Shown here in pieces: positions 7,233 to 15,768 of a DNA stretch of 48,673 nucleotides. The notes beneath the pieces are model-generated. The model worked only from the letters and a program-made list of their open reading frames with translations. It made no database searches and was not told the origin of the DNA. Where the stretch lies: assembly GCA_944320285.1 (NCBI GenBank), contig CALUGX010000005.1, positions 1-48,673 on the forward strand, read 5' to 3'. Source of the stretch: an uncultured Prevotella sp. Its GTDB lineage: Bacteria; Bacteroidota; Bacteroidia; Bacteroidales; Bacteroidaceae. Both the position numbers and the translations under genes were made by a program. Position 1 is the first letter of the stretch; each line of letters begins with the position of its first letter.

Positions 7233-10229
7233 TTATTCCTTAACCTCCTTCACGCCCTTGCTGCGCTCCTTACTGCCGAGCGTAAGGTAAGCCACGGGCG
7301 CGGCGATGAAGATTGACGAGAACGTACCGAAGACGATACCCAAAATCATCGTCAGCGAGAAGCTGCGGATGCTCTCTCCCGCGAAGAAGAAGCAGATGAT
7401 GAGCACGAGCAGCGTAGCCGAACCGGTGTTGATGGTACGCGCCAGGGTCTGGTTCAGAGAGTCGTTGAACAGCGTCCAGCGGTTGCGCTTCTCGAAGAGG
7501 CCCATGTTCTCACGGATACGGTCGAAGACCACCACCTTGTCGTTGATAGAGTAACCTATAACGGTAAGGATGGCTCCGATGAACGTCTGGTCAACCTCAA
7601 GCGACATCGGCACGAGTCCCCACAACAGCGAGTAGACACCGAGCACGAAAAGCGTGTCGAATGCCAACGCGATGGTTGAGCCAAGCGAGAAGGCAACGTT
7701 GCGGAAGCGCAACAGGATGTAGAGGAAGATGGCGACGATGGCGACAAGGACGCTTATGATGGCTCCCTGCGTTATGTCCTTGGCCACCGACGGGCCTACC
7801 TTGGCGCTGCTGATAATCGAGCCGCCCTCACGGATGTCCGGGTTGCGGAACTTCGATATGTCGGTCTGTGTCACGAGACCGGCCTTTGTGAGCGACTCAA
7901 AGAGTATGCGCTCTACCTCGTCGTCAACGTTCTGGTCGTTAGACTCTATCTTATAGTTGGTGGTTACGCGGATATTGCGGCCGTCAACACCGAGCGCGAT
8001 GGCGCTGAAGGTAGACTCGCCGAAGGCTCCCTCAAGGGCGTCGCGCACCTGTTCGGGCTGCACGGGCTTCTCGAAACGCAGCACGTAGTTACGTCCGCCG
8101 GTGAAGTCGATGCTCTTGCTGAAGCCCTTGAACATGAAGCTGAGGATGAATACGACCGTAAGTATGCCCCAGATGGTGAGCGAACGCTTGGAGCGACCCA
8201 TGAAGTTGAAGTTGGTGTTCTGCGGCATCTTGGCCGAGATTGCTGTCATGAAGGTGAGGTTCTGCCACTTGTCGCGCTTCATCTGACGGTCGTAAACCAA
8301 GCGCGTCATGTATATTGCGGTGAAGAACGAGCAGCAGATACCGATGATGAGCGTCATGGCGAAGCCTCGGATGGGGCCTGTGCCGAAGACGGCAAGGATT
8401 ACACCGGTGATGATTGAAGTCAAGTTAGAGTCGAAGATGGCCGAGAAGGCGTTTTTGTAACCGGCGTCGATGGCCGACTTGACAGTCAGCCCCTTGGCCA
8501 GCTCCTCCTTGGCGCGTTCGTAGATGAGCACGTTCGCGTCAACCGCCATACCCAACGACAAGAGCAAACCGGCGATACCAGGCATGGTCAACGCCGTCTG
8601 GAACGAGCTCATGATGCCCAACGTGAAGAACAAGTTGAACAAGAGTGCCATGTTGGCCAGCATACCCGGAATGAAGTTGTAAAGCACAACCATGTAAGCC
8701 ATGAGGATGATGAAGGCTATGATGAACGAAATCAAGCCCTGCTGGATTGACTGCGCACCGAGTGACGGGCCTACGATGTCCTCCTGGACAATGCGTGCCG
8801 GAGCCGGCATACGGCCTGACTTGAGCGTGTTGGCAAGGTCTTTGGTATCCTCGATTGTGAAGTTTCCGCTTATCTGTGAGTTACCGCCGGTAATCTCACC
8901 GTTGACACGGGGCGCACTGTAAACAACGCCGTCGAGCACGATGGCTATGGCGCGGCCTACGTTTGCTTTGGTAAGCGAAGCCCAACGGCGGGCACCGTCA
9001 GAGTTCATCGACATACTTACGACGGGTGCGCCTGTAATTTGGTCGAACTCGTCACGGGCGTCGGTTATCACGTCTCCCTCAAGCGGGGCACGTCCGTTGC
9101 TTTGGGTTATTTTCAAGGCGTGCAGCTCGTAGACGTTCTTAGATGTAAGTCCGTCGGCGGGCTTTGCGCTCCACATCAGCTTCAGGTCGGCGGGCAGTAT
9201 GCGCTCGGCAGCCTCTGAGTAGATTATCTTGTTGACGGCGGCGGTGTCGCGCACATTAGCGTAGCCCACTGTGCTCAACGCTCCGTTAGGAGTAGTTTGC
9301 AGCACGGCCAGCAGCGGGTGCTGCTTCTTGGCCTGCTCTGTTGCTGCATCGCTATTGGCGGCAGTCTCGGCTGCGGCTTCGCCGTCTTTCTTTATCTGGA
9401 ATTTAGGCTTTTCGGTCTCGGCCTTAGCTGTCTGCTTGGCCGCTGCCGATGTGTCAACTGCGGCAGTGTCGGCGGGCTCGCCGATGTTGGCTACGGCCTG
9501 GTCGAGCTGTACGAGGTAAGGAGTGATTTCCTCGCTGTTGTAAGTCTCCCAGAACTCAAGGTTGGCACTGCCCTGGAGGAGCTTGCGGATACGCTCCGGT
9601 TCCTTTATACCAGGCATTTCAACCATTATGCGGCCTTCCTGTCCTTCAAGTTTCTGGATGTTGGGCTGTACTACGCCGAACTTGTCGATACGGTTGCGGA
9701 CAACGATGTAAGAGTTGTCGATGGCCGTCTGCACTTCCGCGCGGAGGGCTTTTTCAACCTCGTCGTCTGTGCTTTGTGTGCTGACTTTGCCCTTGAGCTG
9801 CTGCGTAGCGAAGATTTCTGCCAGGCGATGTCCTGGCGCGTTCTGACGGTAATGCTTGATGAAAAGTGAGATGAAGTCGCTTTGGCTCTGCTCCTCCTCT
9901 TTCTTGGCCTCCTCCATCGACTTGAGGTAGGCGGCGTCGGTCTTGTGGTCTGCGAGCATATCAACCACGTCGGGCACTGAAATCTCAAGCACCACGTTCA
10001 TGCCGCCCTTGAGGTCAAGGCCGAGCCCGATCTGTGTGTCCAAGCATTTTTTGTAAGAATAAATGCCGAGATACTTCACGGAGTCCTTGTAGTCCTGCTG
10101 CGCAACGGGGTCTTTTATCTTTGCGGCCTGGTCGTCATAATAGCTCGTGGCGACGGAGAAAGAAAGGTAAAAGATGCTTGCAAGCGTCAAAAGGACGGAC
10201 AAGACAATTACAATTCCTTTGTTTTGCAT
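7233..10229 (-). CDS. secDF: Fused protein translocase subunits SecD and SecF
   Basis: A 998-residue inner-membrane protein that uses the proton gradient to help pull proteins released by SecYEG/SecA across the membrane. SecD half: first TM (about 5-25), GLGLDLKGGMNVVLEI (about 68-83), periplasmic P1 domain, then the TM bundle with MAVDANVLIYERAKEEL. SecF half: after the FNFMGRSKR linker, IDFTGGRNYVLRF, and the TM bundle with GYSINDKVVVFDRIRENM. The SecD and SecF halves are joined in one chain, as is usual in Bacteroidetes. A low-complexity Ala/Glu/Lys-rich insert (about 255-300) interrupts the periplasmic domain. Start at 10229 (MQNKGIVIVLSVLL) fits a membrane anchor and lies 50 bp downstream of a good promoter. 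Confidence 0.97.
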   Translation of the reverse strand: MQNKGIVIVLSVLLTLASIFYLSFSVATSYYDDQAAKIKDPVAQQDYKDSVKYLGIYSYKKCLDTQIGLGLDLKGGMNVVLEISVPDVVDMLADHKTDAAYLKSMEEAKKEEEQSQSDFISLFIKHYRQNAPGHRLAEIFATQQLKGKVSTQSTDDEVEKALRAEVQTAIDNSYIVVRNRIDKFGVVQPNIQKLEGQEGRIMVEMPGIKEPERIRKLLQGSANLEFWETYNSEEITPYLVQLDQAVANIGEPADTAAVDTSAAAKQTAKAETEKPKFQIKKDGEAAAETAANSDAATEQAKKQHPLLAVLQTTPNGALSTVGYANVRDTAAVNKIIYSEAAERILPADLKLMWSAKPADGLTSKNVYELHALKITQSNGRAPLEGDVITDARDEFDQITGAPVVSMSMNSDGARRWASLTKANVGRAIAIVLDGVVYSAPRVNGEITGGNSQISGNFTIEDTKDLANTLKSGRMPAPARIVQEDIVGPSLGAQSIQQGLISFIIAFIILMAYMVVLYNFIPGMLANMALLFNLFFTLGIMSSFQTALTMPGIAGLLLSLGMAVDANVLIYERAKEELAKGLTVKSAIDAGYKNAFSAIFDSNLTSIITGVILAVFGTGPIRGFAMTLIIGICCSFFTAIYMTRLVYDRQMKRDKWQNLTFMTAISAKMPQNTNFNFMGRSKRSLTIWGILTVVFILSFMFKGFSKSIDFTGGRNYVLRFEKPVQPEQVRDALEGAFGESTFSAIALGVDGRNIRVTTNYKIESNDQNVDDEVERILFESLTKAGLVTQTDISKFRNPDIREGGSIISSAKVGPSVAKDITQGAIISVLVAIVAIFLYILLRFRNVAFSLGSTIALAFDTLFVLGVYSLLWGLVPMSLEVDQTFIGAILTVIGYSINDKVVVFDRIRENMGLFEKRNRWTLFNDSLNQTLARTINTGSATLLVLIICFFFAGESIRSFSLTMILGIVFGTFSSIFIAAPVAYLTLGSKERSKGVKEVKE

Positions 10230-10279
10230 TTTTGTAGTTATTTATTTTGATGTTTTTTCCACTTTGGCATTATAGCGTG

Positions 10280-10310
10280 CAAAGATAATGCAAATCGGGC
10301 GAAACGCAAA
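10280..10310 (-). promoter_or_regulatory. secDF promoter
   Basis: On the minus strand, TTTG (10307-10310), 19 bp, then TATCTTTG (10280-10287). This is an exact match to TTTG-N19-TAnnTTTG, about 50 bp upstream of the secDF start. Confidence 0.8.
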
Positions 10311-10448
10311 AAAAAACATTACTTTTTTGTTTTTCGGCAGACAAGCCTTTAAGCAGACAAGTGACGAGCTGACAAGGAACGGCGACAAGTTAATATCCGG
10401 CGGGGAGAGGACCTGTAAGCGGCAAGGGGAAATCCGCTTGACAGTCTG

Positions 10449-11525
10449 TTACTTGACTGTCTGTCTGCTCAAAAAGCAAAATATGGGGTAATGGTCGGAA
10501 TACGAGTTGCCGCGGTCCACCTTGCAGCCGTAGGGACGGTAATGGTCTGAGCACATCAGGTTGTCGATGCGCACGAAGATGGCATTATGATGGTAAGATA
10601 TGCCGGGACCGTTGCCCGTGGCCACGTAGCAGTCGGTCAGAAGGTTGGCAAGTGTGCGGTGGGTGTAGGAAATCGGGCTGTCGTTGAAGTCGCCGCAGAG
10701 TATCACGGGGCCGCGGCACTTGCTCACGTAAGCGGCCACGGCGTCCACCTGCGGGGCGCGTATCTTCACCGACTCGCCGAGCTTGACGGCCAGCCGCCGC
10801 GATTCCGCCTTGATGGTGTCCTTGCCCGAATTGCCCTTCACCATTTCCTTGAAGCCGGCGCGGTCGGCCAATGAAAGGCCTGTGGCCTCGAAGTGATTGT
10901 TGACAACGGTCACCGTGTCGTGCCCTATTTTCACTCGGAAGGCCGCGCTCAGGTTACCCTTCGATTTGTACATTATGCGCTCTTTCGAGAGTATGGGATA
11001 CTTGCTGAAGAGCACGAGGCAGTCACCGCGGCCCGTGTGTATCACGGAGTCAACGTAATGATAGGCGTGCGCGGCGCGCTCTATGATGGCGTCGTTTAGA
11101 CGCGCCTCTTGCAGGCACACGATGTCGGCGTCGCTGCCCATCACGTAGTCGAGTATGGGGTTGGGAACGTCGTCGGGCGGATTGTCGGCCACGAAGCCGT
11201 GCACATTGTAAGACAGCACTTTCAACGAGCCGGCCGGCACGTCGCGCGTGATGTTGAAAGGGCAGTAGGTGCGTATGGGCTGATAGCACAACACGAAGCC
11301 GACGAACGACACAAGGGCGTATCTGCGCTTGAAAAACAGGAAGAACACAAGGAAGCACACGTTGAGGAAGATGAACAACGGGAAGGCCAGCCCGACGTTG
11401 GCCAGGAGCGGGTGCTCCACGGGGTCGAGGCGGTCTGAATAGCCCACTAACAGCATCAGCACCGCCGTAACGACGTTGGCGCCGGCTATCATCTGCAATG
11501 TTATGTCCTTGATTTTATGAAACAT
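10449..11525 (-). CDS. Membrane-anchored endonuclease/exonuclease/phosphatase family protein
   Basis: A 358-residue protein with three N-terminal TM helices (about 10-25, 38-64, 70-88), then an EEP-fold domain facing the periplasm by topology. Motifs: VLSYNVHGF, ADIVCLQEARL (metal-binding Glu), VVNNHFEAT, VILCGDFNDSP (catalytic Asp and Asn), and the C-terminal SYSDHYPI (catalytic Asp-His). The fold covers DNases, sphingomyelinases and inositol phosphatases, so the substrate cannot be told from sequence. It lies 102 bp downstream of the rhomboid gene on the same strand. A rhomboid followed by an EEP protein is an order I associate with Bacteroidales. The spacer below it (10230-10448) holds several GACAAG/GCAGACAAG direct repeats and the secDF promoter. 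Confidence 0.9.
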   Translation of the reverse strand: MFHKIKDITLQMIAGANVVTAVLMLLVGYSDRLDPVEHPLLANVGLAFPLFIFLNVCFLVFFLFFKRRYALVSFVGFVLCYQPIRTYCPFNITRDVPAGSLKVLSYNVHGFVADNPPDDVPNPILDYVMGSDADIVCLQEARLNDAIIERAAHAYHYVDSVIHTGRGDCLVLFSKYPILSKERIMYKSKGNLSAAFRVKIGHDTVTVVNNHFEATGLSLADRAGFKEMVKGNSGKDTIKAESRRLAVKLGESVKIRAPQVDAVAAYVSKCRGPVILCGDFNDSPISYTHRTLANLLTDCYVATGNGPGISYHHNAIFVRIDNLMCSDHYRPYGCKVDRGNSYSDHYPIFCFLSRQTVK

Positions 11526-11627
11526 TTTTTCCGGTAATATGGGAGGACTGGGAGAACCGGGAGTTTTGGGAGGGCCGAGAACAGGGTATTGGGTTTTTCA
11601 CTCTTAACTCTTCCCTCTTAACTTCAC

Positions 11628-12551
11628 CTACTTTCCTCCGTTAAACAGTTTGCGCTTCTCCTCCTCGGTGAGGCTGTCATAACCGCTGCGGCGCACCTTG
11701 TCGAGTATGCGGTCTATCTCGTCCTGCTCGGCCTTGCGGCGGGCGTTATAGTCCCAGTCAGACTCGCGGCGGGGACTGTCGTCGCGCCGCGTATCGTCGT
11801 AACGGCGGTGGCTGCGCCTCTCCCAGTTTTCCTTCATGCGGTCGAAGAACTGCTGCCCGCGCGACCGTCCGTAGCCGCCGTAGCCTGAGTTGTTGCGCCA
11901 GTAACGTATCATGATGTAGCCGAAGAGCATACCGCCGAGATGGGCGAAGTGGGCCACGTTGCTGCCGCTCGTGCCGAGCCCTGAGAACAGCTCGATGGCA
12001 ATCCAGATACACACCATCCACTTGGCCTTGATGGGCACGGGCAGGGGGAAGATGAAGATGCGCTGTTCGGGGAAGAGCATACCGAAGGCCAAGAGCAGAC
12101 CGTAGATGGCTCCTGAGGCGCCAACCGTGGTCCAGAGATTGAGCAGGGGCTGGCTGTTGCGGGCCACCTCGCCGACCATACCGAGGTTGAAGCCCGGCAC
12201 CTGGTCAGCGGCCAGCATATAAAACTCGCCGAACTGCGCCACCATCTGTATCAACCCGGCGCCCACACCGCACACTATGTAATAGAACAGGAACTTCTTA
12301 GGCCCCCACGTCTGTTCCACCACGCCGCCGAACATCCACAACATGAACATATTGAGGAATATGTGCATCACACCGCCGTGCATGAACATATATGTGAACA
12401 ACTGGTAAAGGGCGAAGTCGTCGGCCAGGAAGAAATGGAGGCCGAGGACGCTGTTGAGGTTGATGCCGCGTCCCTCGAACACTATCAGCGCCAAGAACAT
12501 CAAGACGTTGATAATCAGCAAATTCTTAGTTATCGTAGGTATTCTGAACAT
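11628..12551 (-). CDS. Rhomboid family intramembrane serine protease
   Basis: A 307-residue polytopic inner-membrane protease. The nucleophile is in GASGAIYG (Ser146) and the catalytic His in the helix NVAHFAHLGGMLFG (probably His204). The helix-2 motif HIFLNMFMLW and a WxxG-type loop (TWGPKKF) are also present. After about residue 218 comes a soluble Arg/Asp-rich tail (about 90 residues) ending in EIDRILDKVRRSGYDSLTEE, a C-terminal helical motif I recall from Bacteroidetes rhomboids. Only one rhomboid gene is present here. Start at 12551 gives MFRIPTITKNLLIINVLMF, suited to the first TM. It is divergent from the HU gene. Confidence 0.93.
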   Translation of the reverse strand: MFRIPTITKNLLIINVLMFLALIVFEGRGINLNSVLGLHFFLADDFALYQLFTYMFMHGGVMHIFLNMFMLWMFGGVVEQTWGPKKFLFYYIVCGVGAGLIQMVAQFGEFYMLAADQVPGFNLGMVGEVARNSQPLLNLWTTVGASGAIYGLLLAFGMLFPEQRIFIFPLPVPIKAKWMVCIWIAIELFSGLGTSGSNVAHFAHLGGMLFGYIMIRYWRNNSGYGGYGRSRGQQFFDRMKENWERRSHRRYDDTRRDDSPRRESDWDYNARRKAEQDEIDRILDKVRRSGYDSLTEEEKRKLFNGGK

Positions 12552-12586
12552 ATCGCATCTATTTTAACAAGAAGATAAAACCAGGG

Positions 12587-12594
12587 CAAAAGTA
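12587..12594 (-). promoter_or_regulatory. Probable -7 element upstream of rhomboid
   Basis: TACTTTTG on the minus strand fits TAnnTTTG, 36 bp before the start. No TTTG is found 19 bp further upstream, so support is partial. The surrounding CGTACTTTTG is also found upstream of the histidine kinase gene (23920-23927). Confidence 0.45.
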
Positions 12595-12676
12595 CGAAAA
12601 ATATCCGTCACACTGCATAAAAACGCCTGTTTGCCAACTTTTTTTCATTAAATTCCTCACTTTTTTCATGTTTTTG

Positions 12677-12707
12677 TTTGACAGATGAAATGAATGGGCT
12701 ATATTTG
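12677..12707 (+). promoter_or_regulatory. HU gene promoter
   Basis: TTTG (12677-12680), 19-bp spacer and TATATTTG (12700-12707) match the Bacteroidetes consensus exactly. The ATG of the HU gene follows at 12764. Confidence 0.85.
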
Positions 12708-12763
12708 CGTGGAAAATACGATAAAACACATCTGATTATTAATATTTTAAAACAAATTGCATC

Positions 12764-13036
12764 ATGAACAAAACAGAACTTATTGAAAAAATAGCTGTAG
12801 GCTCAGGACTGTCAAAGGCTGACGCAAAGAAGGCTCTCGACGCCACGGTAGCAGCCATTAAGGACTCTCTCGTAGCAGGTGACAAGGTGGCCCTCGTAGG
12901 CTTCGGTACGTTCAGCGTTAACGAGCGCCCGGCTCGCGAAGGCATCAACCCGTCTAACAAGCAGAAGATACAGATACCCGCGAAGAAAGTGGCCAAGTTC
13001 AAGGCCGGCGCAGAACTTAACGACGCTATCAACTAA
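12764..13036 (+). CDS. hup: HU family DNA-binding protein
   Basis: A 90-residue nucleoid protein. It begins MNKTELIEKIAVGSGLSKADAKKALDA and has the core VALVGFGTFSVNERPAREGINPS. The DNA-bending arm carries the usual RPAREGxNP segment, followed by the C-terminal helix (AKFKAGAELNDAI). Length and order are typical of HU. The gene is monocistronic, with its own consensus promoter and a strong terminator. HU compacts DNA and assists replication, recombination and transcription. It could be the chromosomal housekeeping copy or one of several paralogues. Confidence 0.95.
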   Translation: MNKTELIEKIAVGSGLSKADAKKALDATVAAIKDSLVAGDKVALVGFGTFSVNERPAREGINPSNKQKIQIPAKKVAKFKAGAELNDAIN

Positions 13037-13055
13037 TCCTGATTACTGAACATAT

Positions 13056-13097
13056 AAAAAGAGGATGTACCACGTTGGGTACATCCTCTTTTTATGT
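13056..13097 (+). terminator. Strong terminator of the HU gene
   Basis: AAAAAGAGGATGTACC (13056-13071) and its exact inverse (13078-13093) form a 16-bp stem with a 6-nt loop and a T-run. Confidence 0.9.
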
Positions 13098-13211
13098 TAA
13101 TGAAACAAACAGGCGCCAACTGTTACCGAACACTATGCAGAACGTTCTCACGGCGCGCGTCATACCGCCGGATGACACTCCGATATTGCCGCATTTCAAA
13201 CAGCACATTTT

Positions 13212-13242
13212 CGGTTCATCCGCAGTTCTGTTGGATGAACCG
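13212..13242. repeat. Inverted repeat CGGTTCATCC (MITE-end-like)
   Basis: CGGTTCATCC (13212-13221) and GGATGAACCG (13233-13242) flank the loop GCAGTTCTGTT. The left half, CGGTTCATCCGCAGTTC, equals the outer 17 bp of the MITE-like element at 26994. It is followed directly by family A repeat sequence. The whole spacer 13098-13403 contains no supported gene. Confidence 0.6.
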
Positions 13243-13325
13243 CAAAAGGGCACCAATGGCAAAGCAAAAGGGCATCAATGGCAAAGCAAAAGGCCATGTT
13301 TTGCAGTGCAAAACACGGCCTTTTG
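13243..13325. repeat. Family A repeats ending in a 39-nt palindrome
   Basis: Two tandem GCAAAAGGGCAnCAATGGCAAA units are followed by a palindrome with 19-bp arms (13287-13305 and 13307-13325, one mismatch). Its core is TTTTGCA-G-TGCAAAA and its ends are CAAAAGGCC/GGCCTTTTG. It could fold as a hairpin in RNA or DNA. Confidence 0.7.
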
Positions 13326-13403
13326 TAATACGTTATGTATCAAGGTGTTACGCCGATGACGACGATATAGGGTCACGGTGGGTGGACAACGAGGTTGCGA
13401 CAG

Positions 13404-14051
13404 CTACCTGAAATATTCGCGTAGCTGCGCCGCAAGCGCGGCAAGCTCCTGCGGCTCGCCGTTGCCGTAGCGCTGCCACACGTCGCGGCAAGCCGCGAGC
13501 AGAGCCGGTGACTGGGCTGCGGGACGCGAGAGATAGGGGTCGCACGACATGAAGGCGGCGAGCACATCAGTCACCGCGGCGGGCTTCACGTGCATCAGGC
13601 GCGCCAGCTCAGCCACTTCGGGCGTCTCGCCTACCATCGTGGCGGGCGTGAGGCGGAAATAGAGGTCGAGCGTCATGATGAGCATCACGGGCTTCAGCTC
13701 AGGCACTCCGGGCAGCGGACGGAAGTCGCGCTCGAACGTCTCGCACACTTCCACGCCGTCGTAAAAACTGCCGCCGCTACCCATCCCCTGCATACGCTGC
13801 AAGGTCTTTATGTCGCGCGAGAGGCGCTTCATGTTGCCGGCGTAACGCTCCACGAAGCGGCGCAGCCACGGCGTGTCGGGGCGGTGCAGACGGAACATCT
13901 GGCCGTAAAGCACGTGTGGCGGTATGTGCAGCTCAAGACTCAGCTCCACCATGCCGCGCGAATACATGGGTTTCACACCCTCAGGCCGCTTGAGATACAG
14001 CTTCATCAGCGGCAGCCAGCATTCATCGGTCCATAAATTATGTGTCGTCAT
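13404..14051 (-). CDS. Conserved Bacteroidales hypothetical protein
   Basis: A 215-residue soluble protein without a signal peptide or TM helix. It looks mainly alpha-helical: MTTHNLWTDECWLPLMKLYL, then GMVELSLELHIPPHVLYGQMFRL, FYDGVEVCETFE, and a C-terminal set LARLMHVKPAAVTDVLAAF and LAALAAQLREYF. I recognise it as a conserved uncharacterised protein type of Bacteroidales but know no function. The segment ELARLMHVKPAAVTDVLAAF might be a helix-turn-helix-like element, which is speculative. It lies 161 bp downstream of miaB on the same strand, in a region that codes well on this strand. Confidence 0.7.
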   Translation of the reverse strand: MTTHNLWTDECWLPLMKLYLKRPEGVKPMYSRGMVELSLELHIPPHVLYGQMFRLHRPDTPWLRRFVERYAGNMKRLSRDIKTLQRMQGMGSGGSFYDGVEVCETFERDFRPLPGVPELKPVMLIMTLDLYFRLTPATMVGETPEVAELARLMHVKPAAVTDVLAAFMSCDPYLSRPAAQSPALLAACRDVWQRYGNGEPQELAALAAQLREYFR

Positions 14052-14212
14052 GATAGGTTCCTCCTTTGTTTTTCTTGGAGTTCCGGGTTAGTTGAGGGGG
14101 CTGTGAACTTTTTTTGGATGAATAGGGCCGATTAAGTCCAATGGGCCTTGCGGCACGGTTGTTCGGTTCTCGTTGCCCGTCCATCGTCTGCCCGTTGCTC
14201 GTATCTCGTCTG

Positions 14213-15616
14213 CTAAACGGCCGTACCTTTGAGCGTCGCGCTCGAACTGCCTGTTATCCTCACGCGCACGGTGTCGCCGATGTGGTGGTCGCCCTTGTCG
14301 AACACCACCACCTTGTTCTGGCTCGTGCGCCCGAAAAGCTGTTCGCGGCTGCGCTTGCTAAAGCCCTCTACGAGCACGTCAAACTCCTTGCCTACGTCCA
14401 TCGCGTTACGTTCGGCAGATATTTGCGTCTGCAATTCTATCATCTCTGACAGGCGGCGCAGCTTCACCTCTTCGGGCACGTCATCGGGCAGATGCTTCGA
14501 TGCGTAGGTGCCGGGGCGTTCGCTGTATTTGAACATGAAAGCCGAGTCGTAACCTACCTCCTTCATCAGCGAGAGCGACGCCCGGTGGTCTTCCTCCGTC
14601 TCCGAGTGATAACCTACGAAGATGTCGGTAGTTATCGAGCAGTCGGGGATTATGCGGCGTATGGCCCCGACGCGGCCCATGTACCATTCGCGGGTGTACT
14701 TGCGGTTCATCAGCTTCAATATCCTGTCCGAACCGCTCTGCACGGGCAGATGGATGTGTCGGCAGATGTTCGGGTGGGCGGCTATCACGCGCAGCGTCTC
14801 GTCGCTCATATCCTTCGGGTGGCTCGTGGTGAAGCGCACGCGCATATCGGGGTACGTCTCTGCCACGAGTGCGAGCAGGCGGGGAAAGGAAAACCCACCC
14901 CCACCCTCCCGAAGGGAGGGAGCTTGATTACCTTCGCCGGTGACTTCCTGGCTTGCAGGAGTATCCAAGCTCCCTCCCTTCGGGAGGGTTGGGGTGGGTT
15001 TCATATATGAGTTGACATTCTGTCCAAGGAGCGTCACTTCCTTGTAGCCGCGGTCGTGCAGGTCGCGCACCTCTCGCAGTATGCTTTCAGGGTCGCGGCT
15101 GCGCTCACGGCCGCGCGTGTAAGGCACTATGCAGTAATGGCAGAAGTTGTTGCACCCGCGCATTATGCTGACAAAGCCGCCCACGCGGGTGCCGCAGATG
15201 CGCGTGGGCACTATGTCGCGGTAAGTCTCGGTGGTGGAAAGCTCGGTGTTGATAGCCTTGTGGCCGGCCTCGACCTGCGCTATCAGGTCGGGCAGCGTCA
15301 GGTAAGCGTCAGGTCCGGCCACGAGGTCGGCATGGTGGTTGTCTATGAGGTCTTGCTTCACGCGCTCCGCCATACAGCCCAGCACGCCGATGATGAGCCG
15401 GCGACCGCCGTGGCGCATGGCGTTGAGGGCTTCAAGACGGTTGAGGATTTTCTGTTCGGCGTTGTCGCGCACGCTGCAAGTGTTGAGGAACACGGCGTCG
15501 GCCTCGTCGATGTCGTTGCAGGCTTCATAGCCCGCCATCTTCATTATTGAGGCAACAACCTCGCTGTCTGCCACATTCATCTGGCAGCCGTAAGTTTCGA
15601 TATATAGATTTTTCAT
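14213..15616 (-). CDS. miaB: tRNA-2-methylthio-N6-isopentenyladenosine synthase MiaB, with a 37-residue repeat-encoded insert
   Basis: A 467-residue radical-SAM methylthiotransferase that adds a methylthio group to i6A37 of tRNA. The N-terminal domain has three Cys (11, 47, 81) for the auxiliary [4Fe-4S] cluster. The radical-SAM motif CNNFCHYC is at about 155-162, and a C-terminal TRAM domain (about 400-467) binds tRNA. Start 15616 (MKNLYIETYGCQMN) is chosen; an upstream ATG at 15643 lies in a family B repeat. Residues 206-242 are encoded by an inverted pair of family B repeats inserted between LLGQNVNSYM and SFPRLLALVAE, a spot where other MiaB proteins have only a short variable loop. The insert keeps the frame and has no stop, so the enzyme is probably functional. 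Confidence 0.95.
   Translation of the reverse strand: MKNLYIETYGCQMNVADSEVVASIMKMAGYEACNDIDEADAVFLNTCSVRDNAEQKILNRLEALNAMRHGGRRLIIGVLGCMAERVKQDLIDNHHADLVAGPDAYLTLPDLIAQVEAGHKAINTELSTTETYRDIVPTRICGTRVGGFVSIMRGCNNFCHYCIVPYTRGRERSRDPESILREVRDLHDRGYKEVTLLGQNVNSYMKPTPTLPKGGSLDTPASQEVTGEGNQAPSLREGGGGFSFPRLLALVAETYPDMRVRFTTSHPKDMSDETLRVIAAHPNICRHIHLPVQSGSDRILKLMNRKYTREWYMGRVGAIRRIIPDCSITTDIFVGYHSETEEDHRASLSLMKEVGYDSAFMFKYSERPGTYASKHLPDDVPEEVKLRRLSEMIELQTQISAERNAMDVGKEFDVLVEGFSKRSREQLFGRTSQNKVVVFDKGDHHIGDTVRVRITGSSSATLKGTAV
14891..15001. repeat. Family B inverted-repeat element inside miaB
   Basis: The two arms (14891-14926 and 14966-15001) are 36 bp long and match at all but one position. Each contains CCCTCCCTTCGGGAGGG or its inverse, and they flank a 39-bp centre. 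Total length is 111 bp, exactly 37 codons. The same arm sequence is found singly in many spacers of this window. Confidence 0.9.
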
Positions 15617-15630
15617 AATCAAAAACCCAA

Positions 15631-15670
15631 ACACCCACCCCAACCCTCCCGAAGGGAGGGAGCTTGAAAT
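15631..15670. repeat. Family B repeat upstream of miaB
   Basis: ACACCCACCCCAACCCTCCC followed by GAAGGGAGGGAGCTTGAA: a single near-consensus copy between miaB and the beta-lactamase gene, 15 bp from the miaB start. Confidence 0.85.
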
Positions 15671-15730
15671 GCTTTTGAGGCGGCGTTCTATATATTAATA
15701 TGTCTTTGTTTTGCGTTTTCGGCAGGACAT

Positions 15731-15768
15731 ATCAAGCCCCCTTCCTTCGGGATGGGATGGGGGATTGG
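15731..15768. repeat. Family B repeat forming the 3' end of the beta-lactamase gene
   Basis: A degenerate copy (ATCAAGCCCCCTTCCTTCGG, then GATGGGATGGGGGATTGG). Read on the minus strand it encodes SPIPSRRKGA, and its GCTTGAT segment supplies the TGA stop of the beta-lactamase gene. Confidence 0.75.

Noticed and set aside
13075-13411. Two short overlapping plus-strand frames after the HU terminator
   Set aside because: They run through the hairpin and family A repeats and have no recognisable protein pattern.
13404-15616. Frameshift in miaB suggested by the odd PTPTLPKGGS segment
   Set aside because: The flanking protein reads on in the same frame on both sides, and the insert length is exactly 37 codons, so it is an in-frame insertion.
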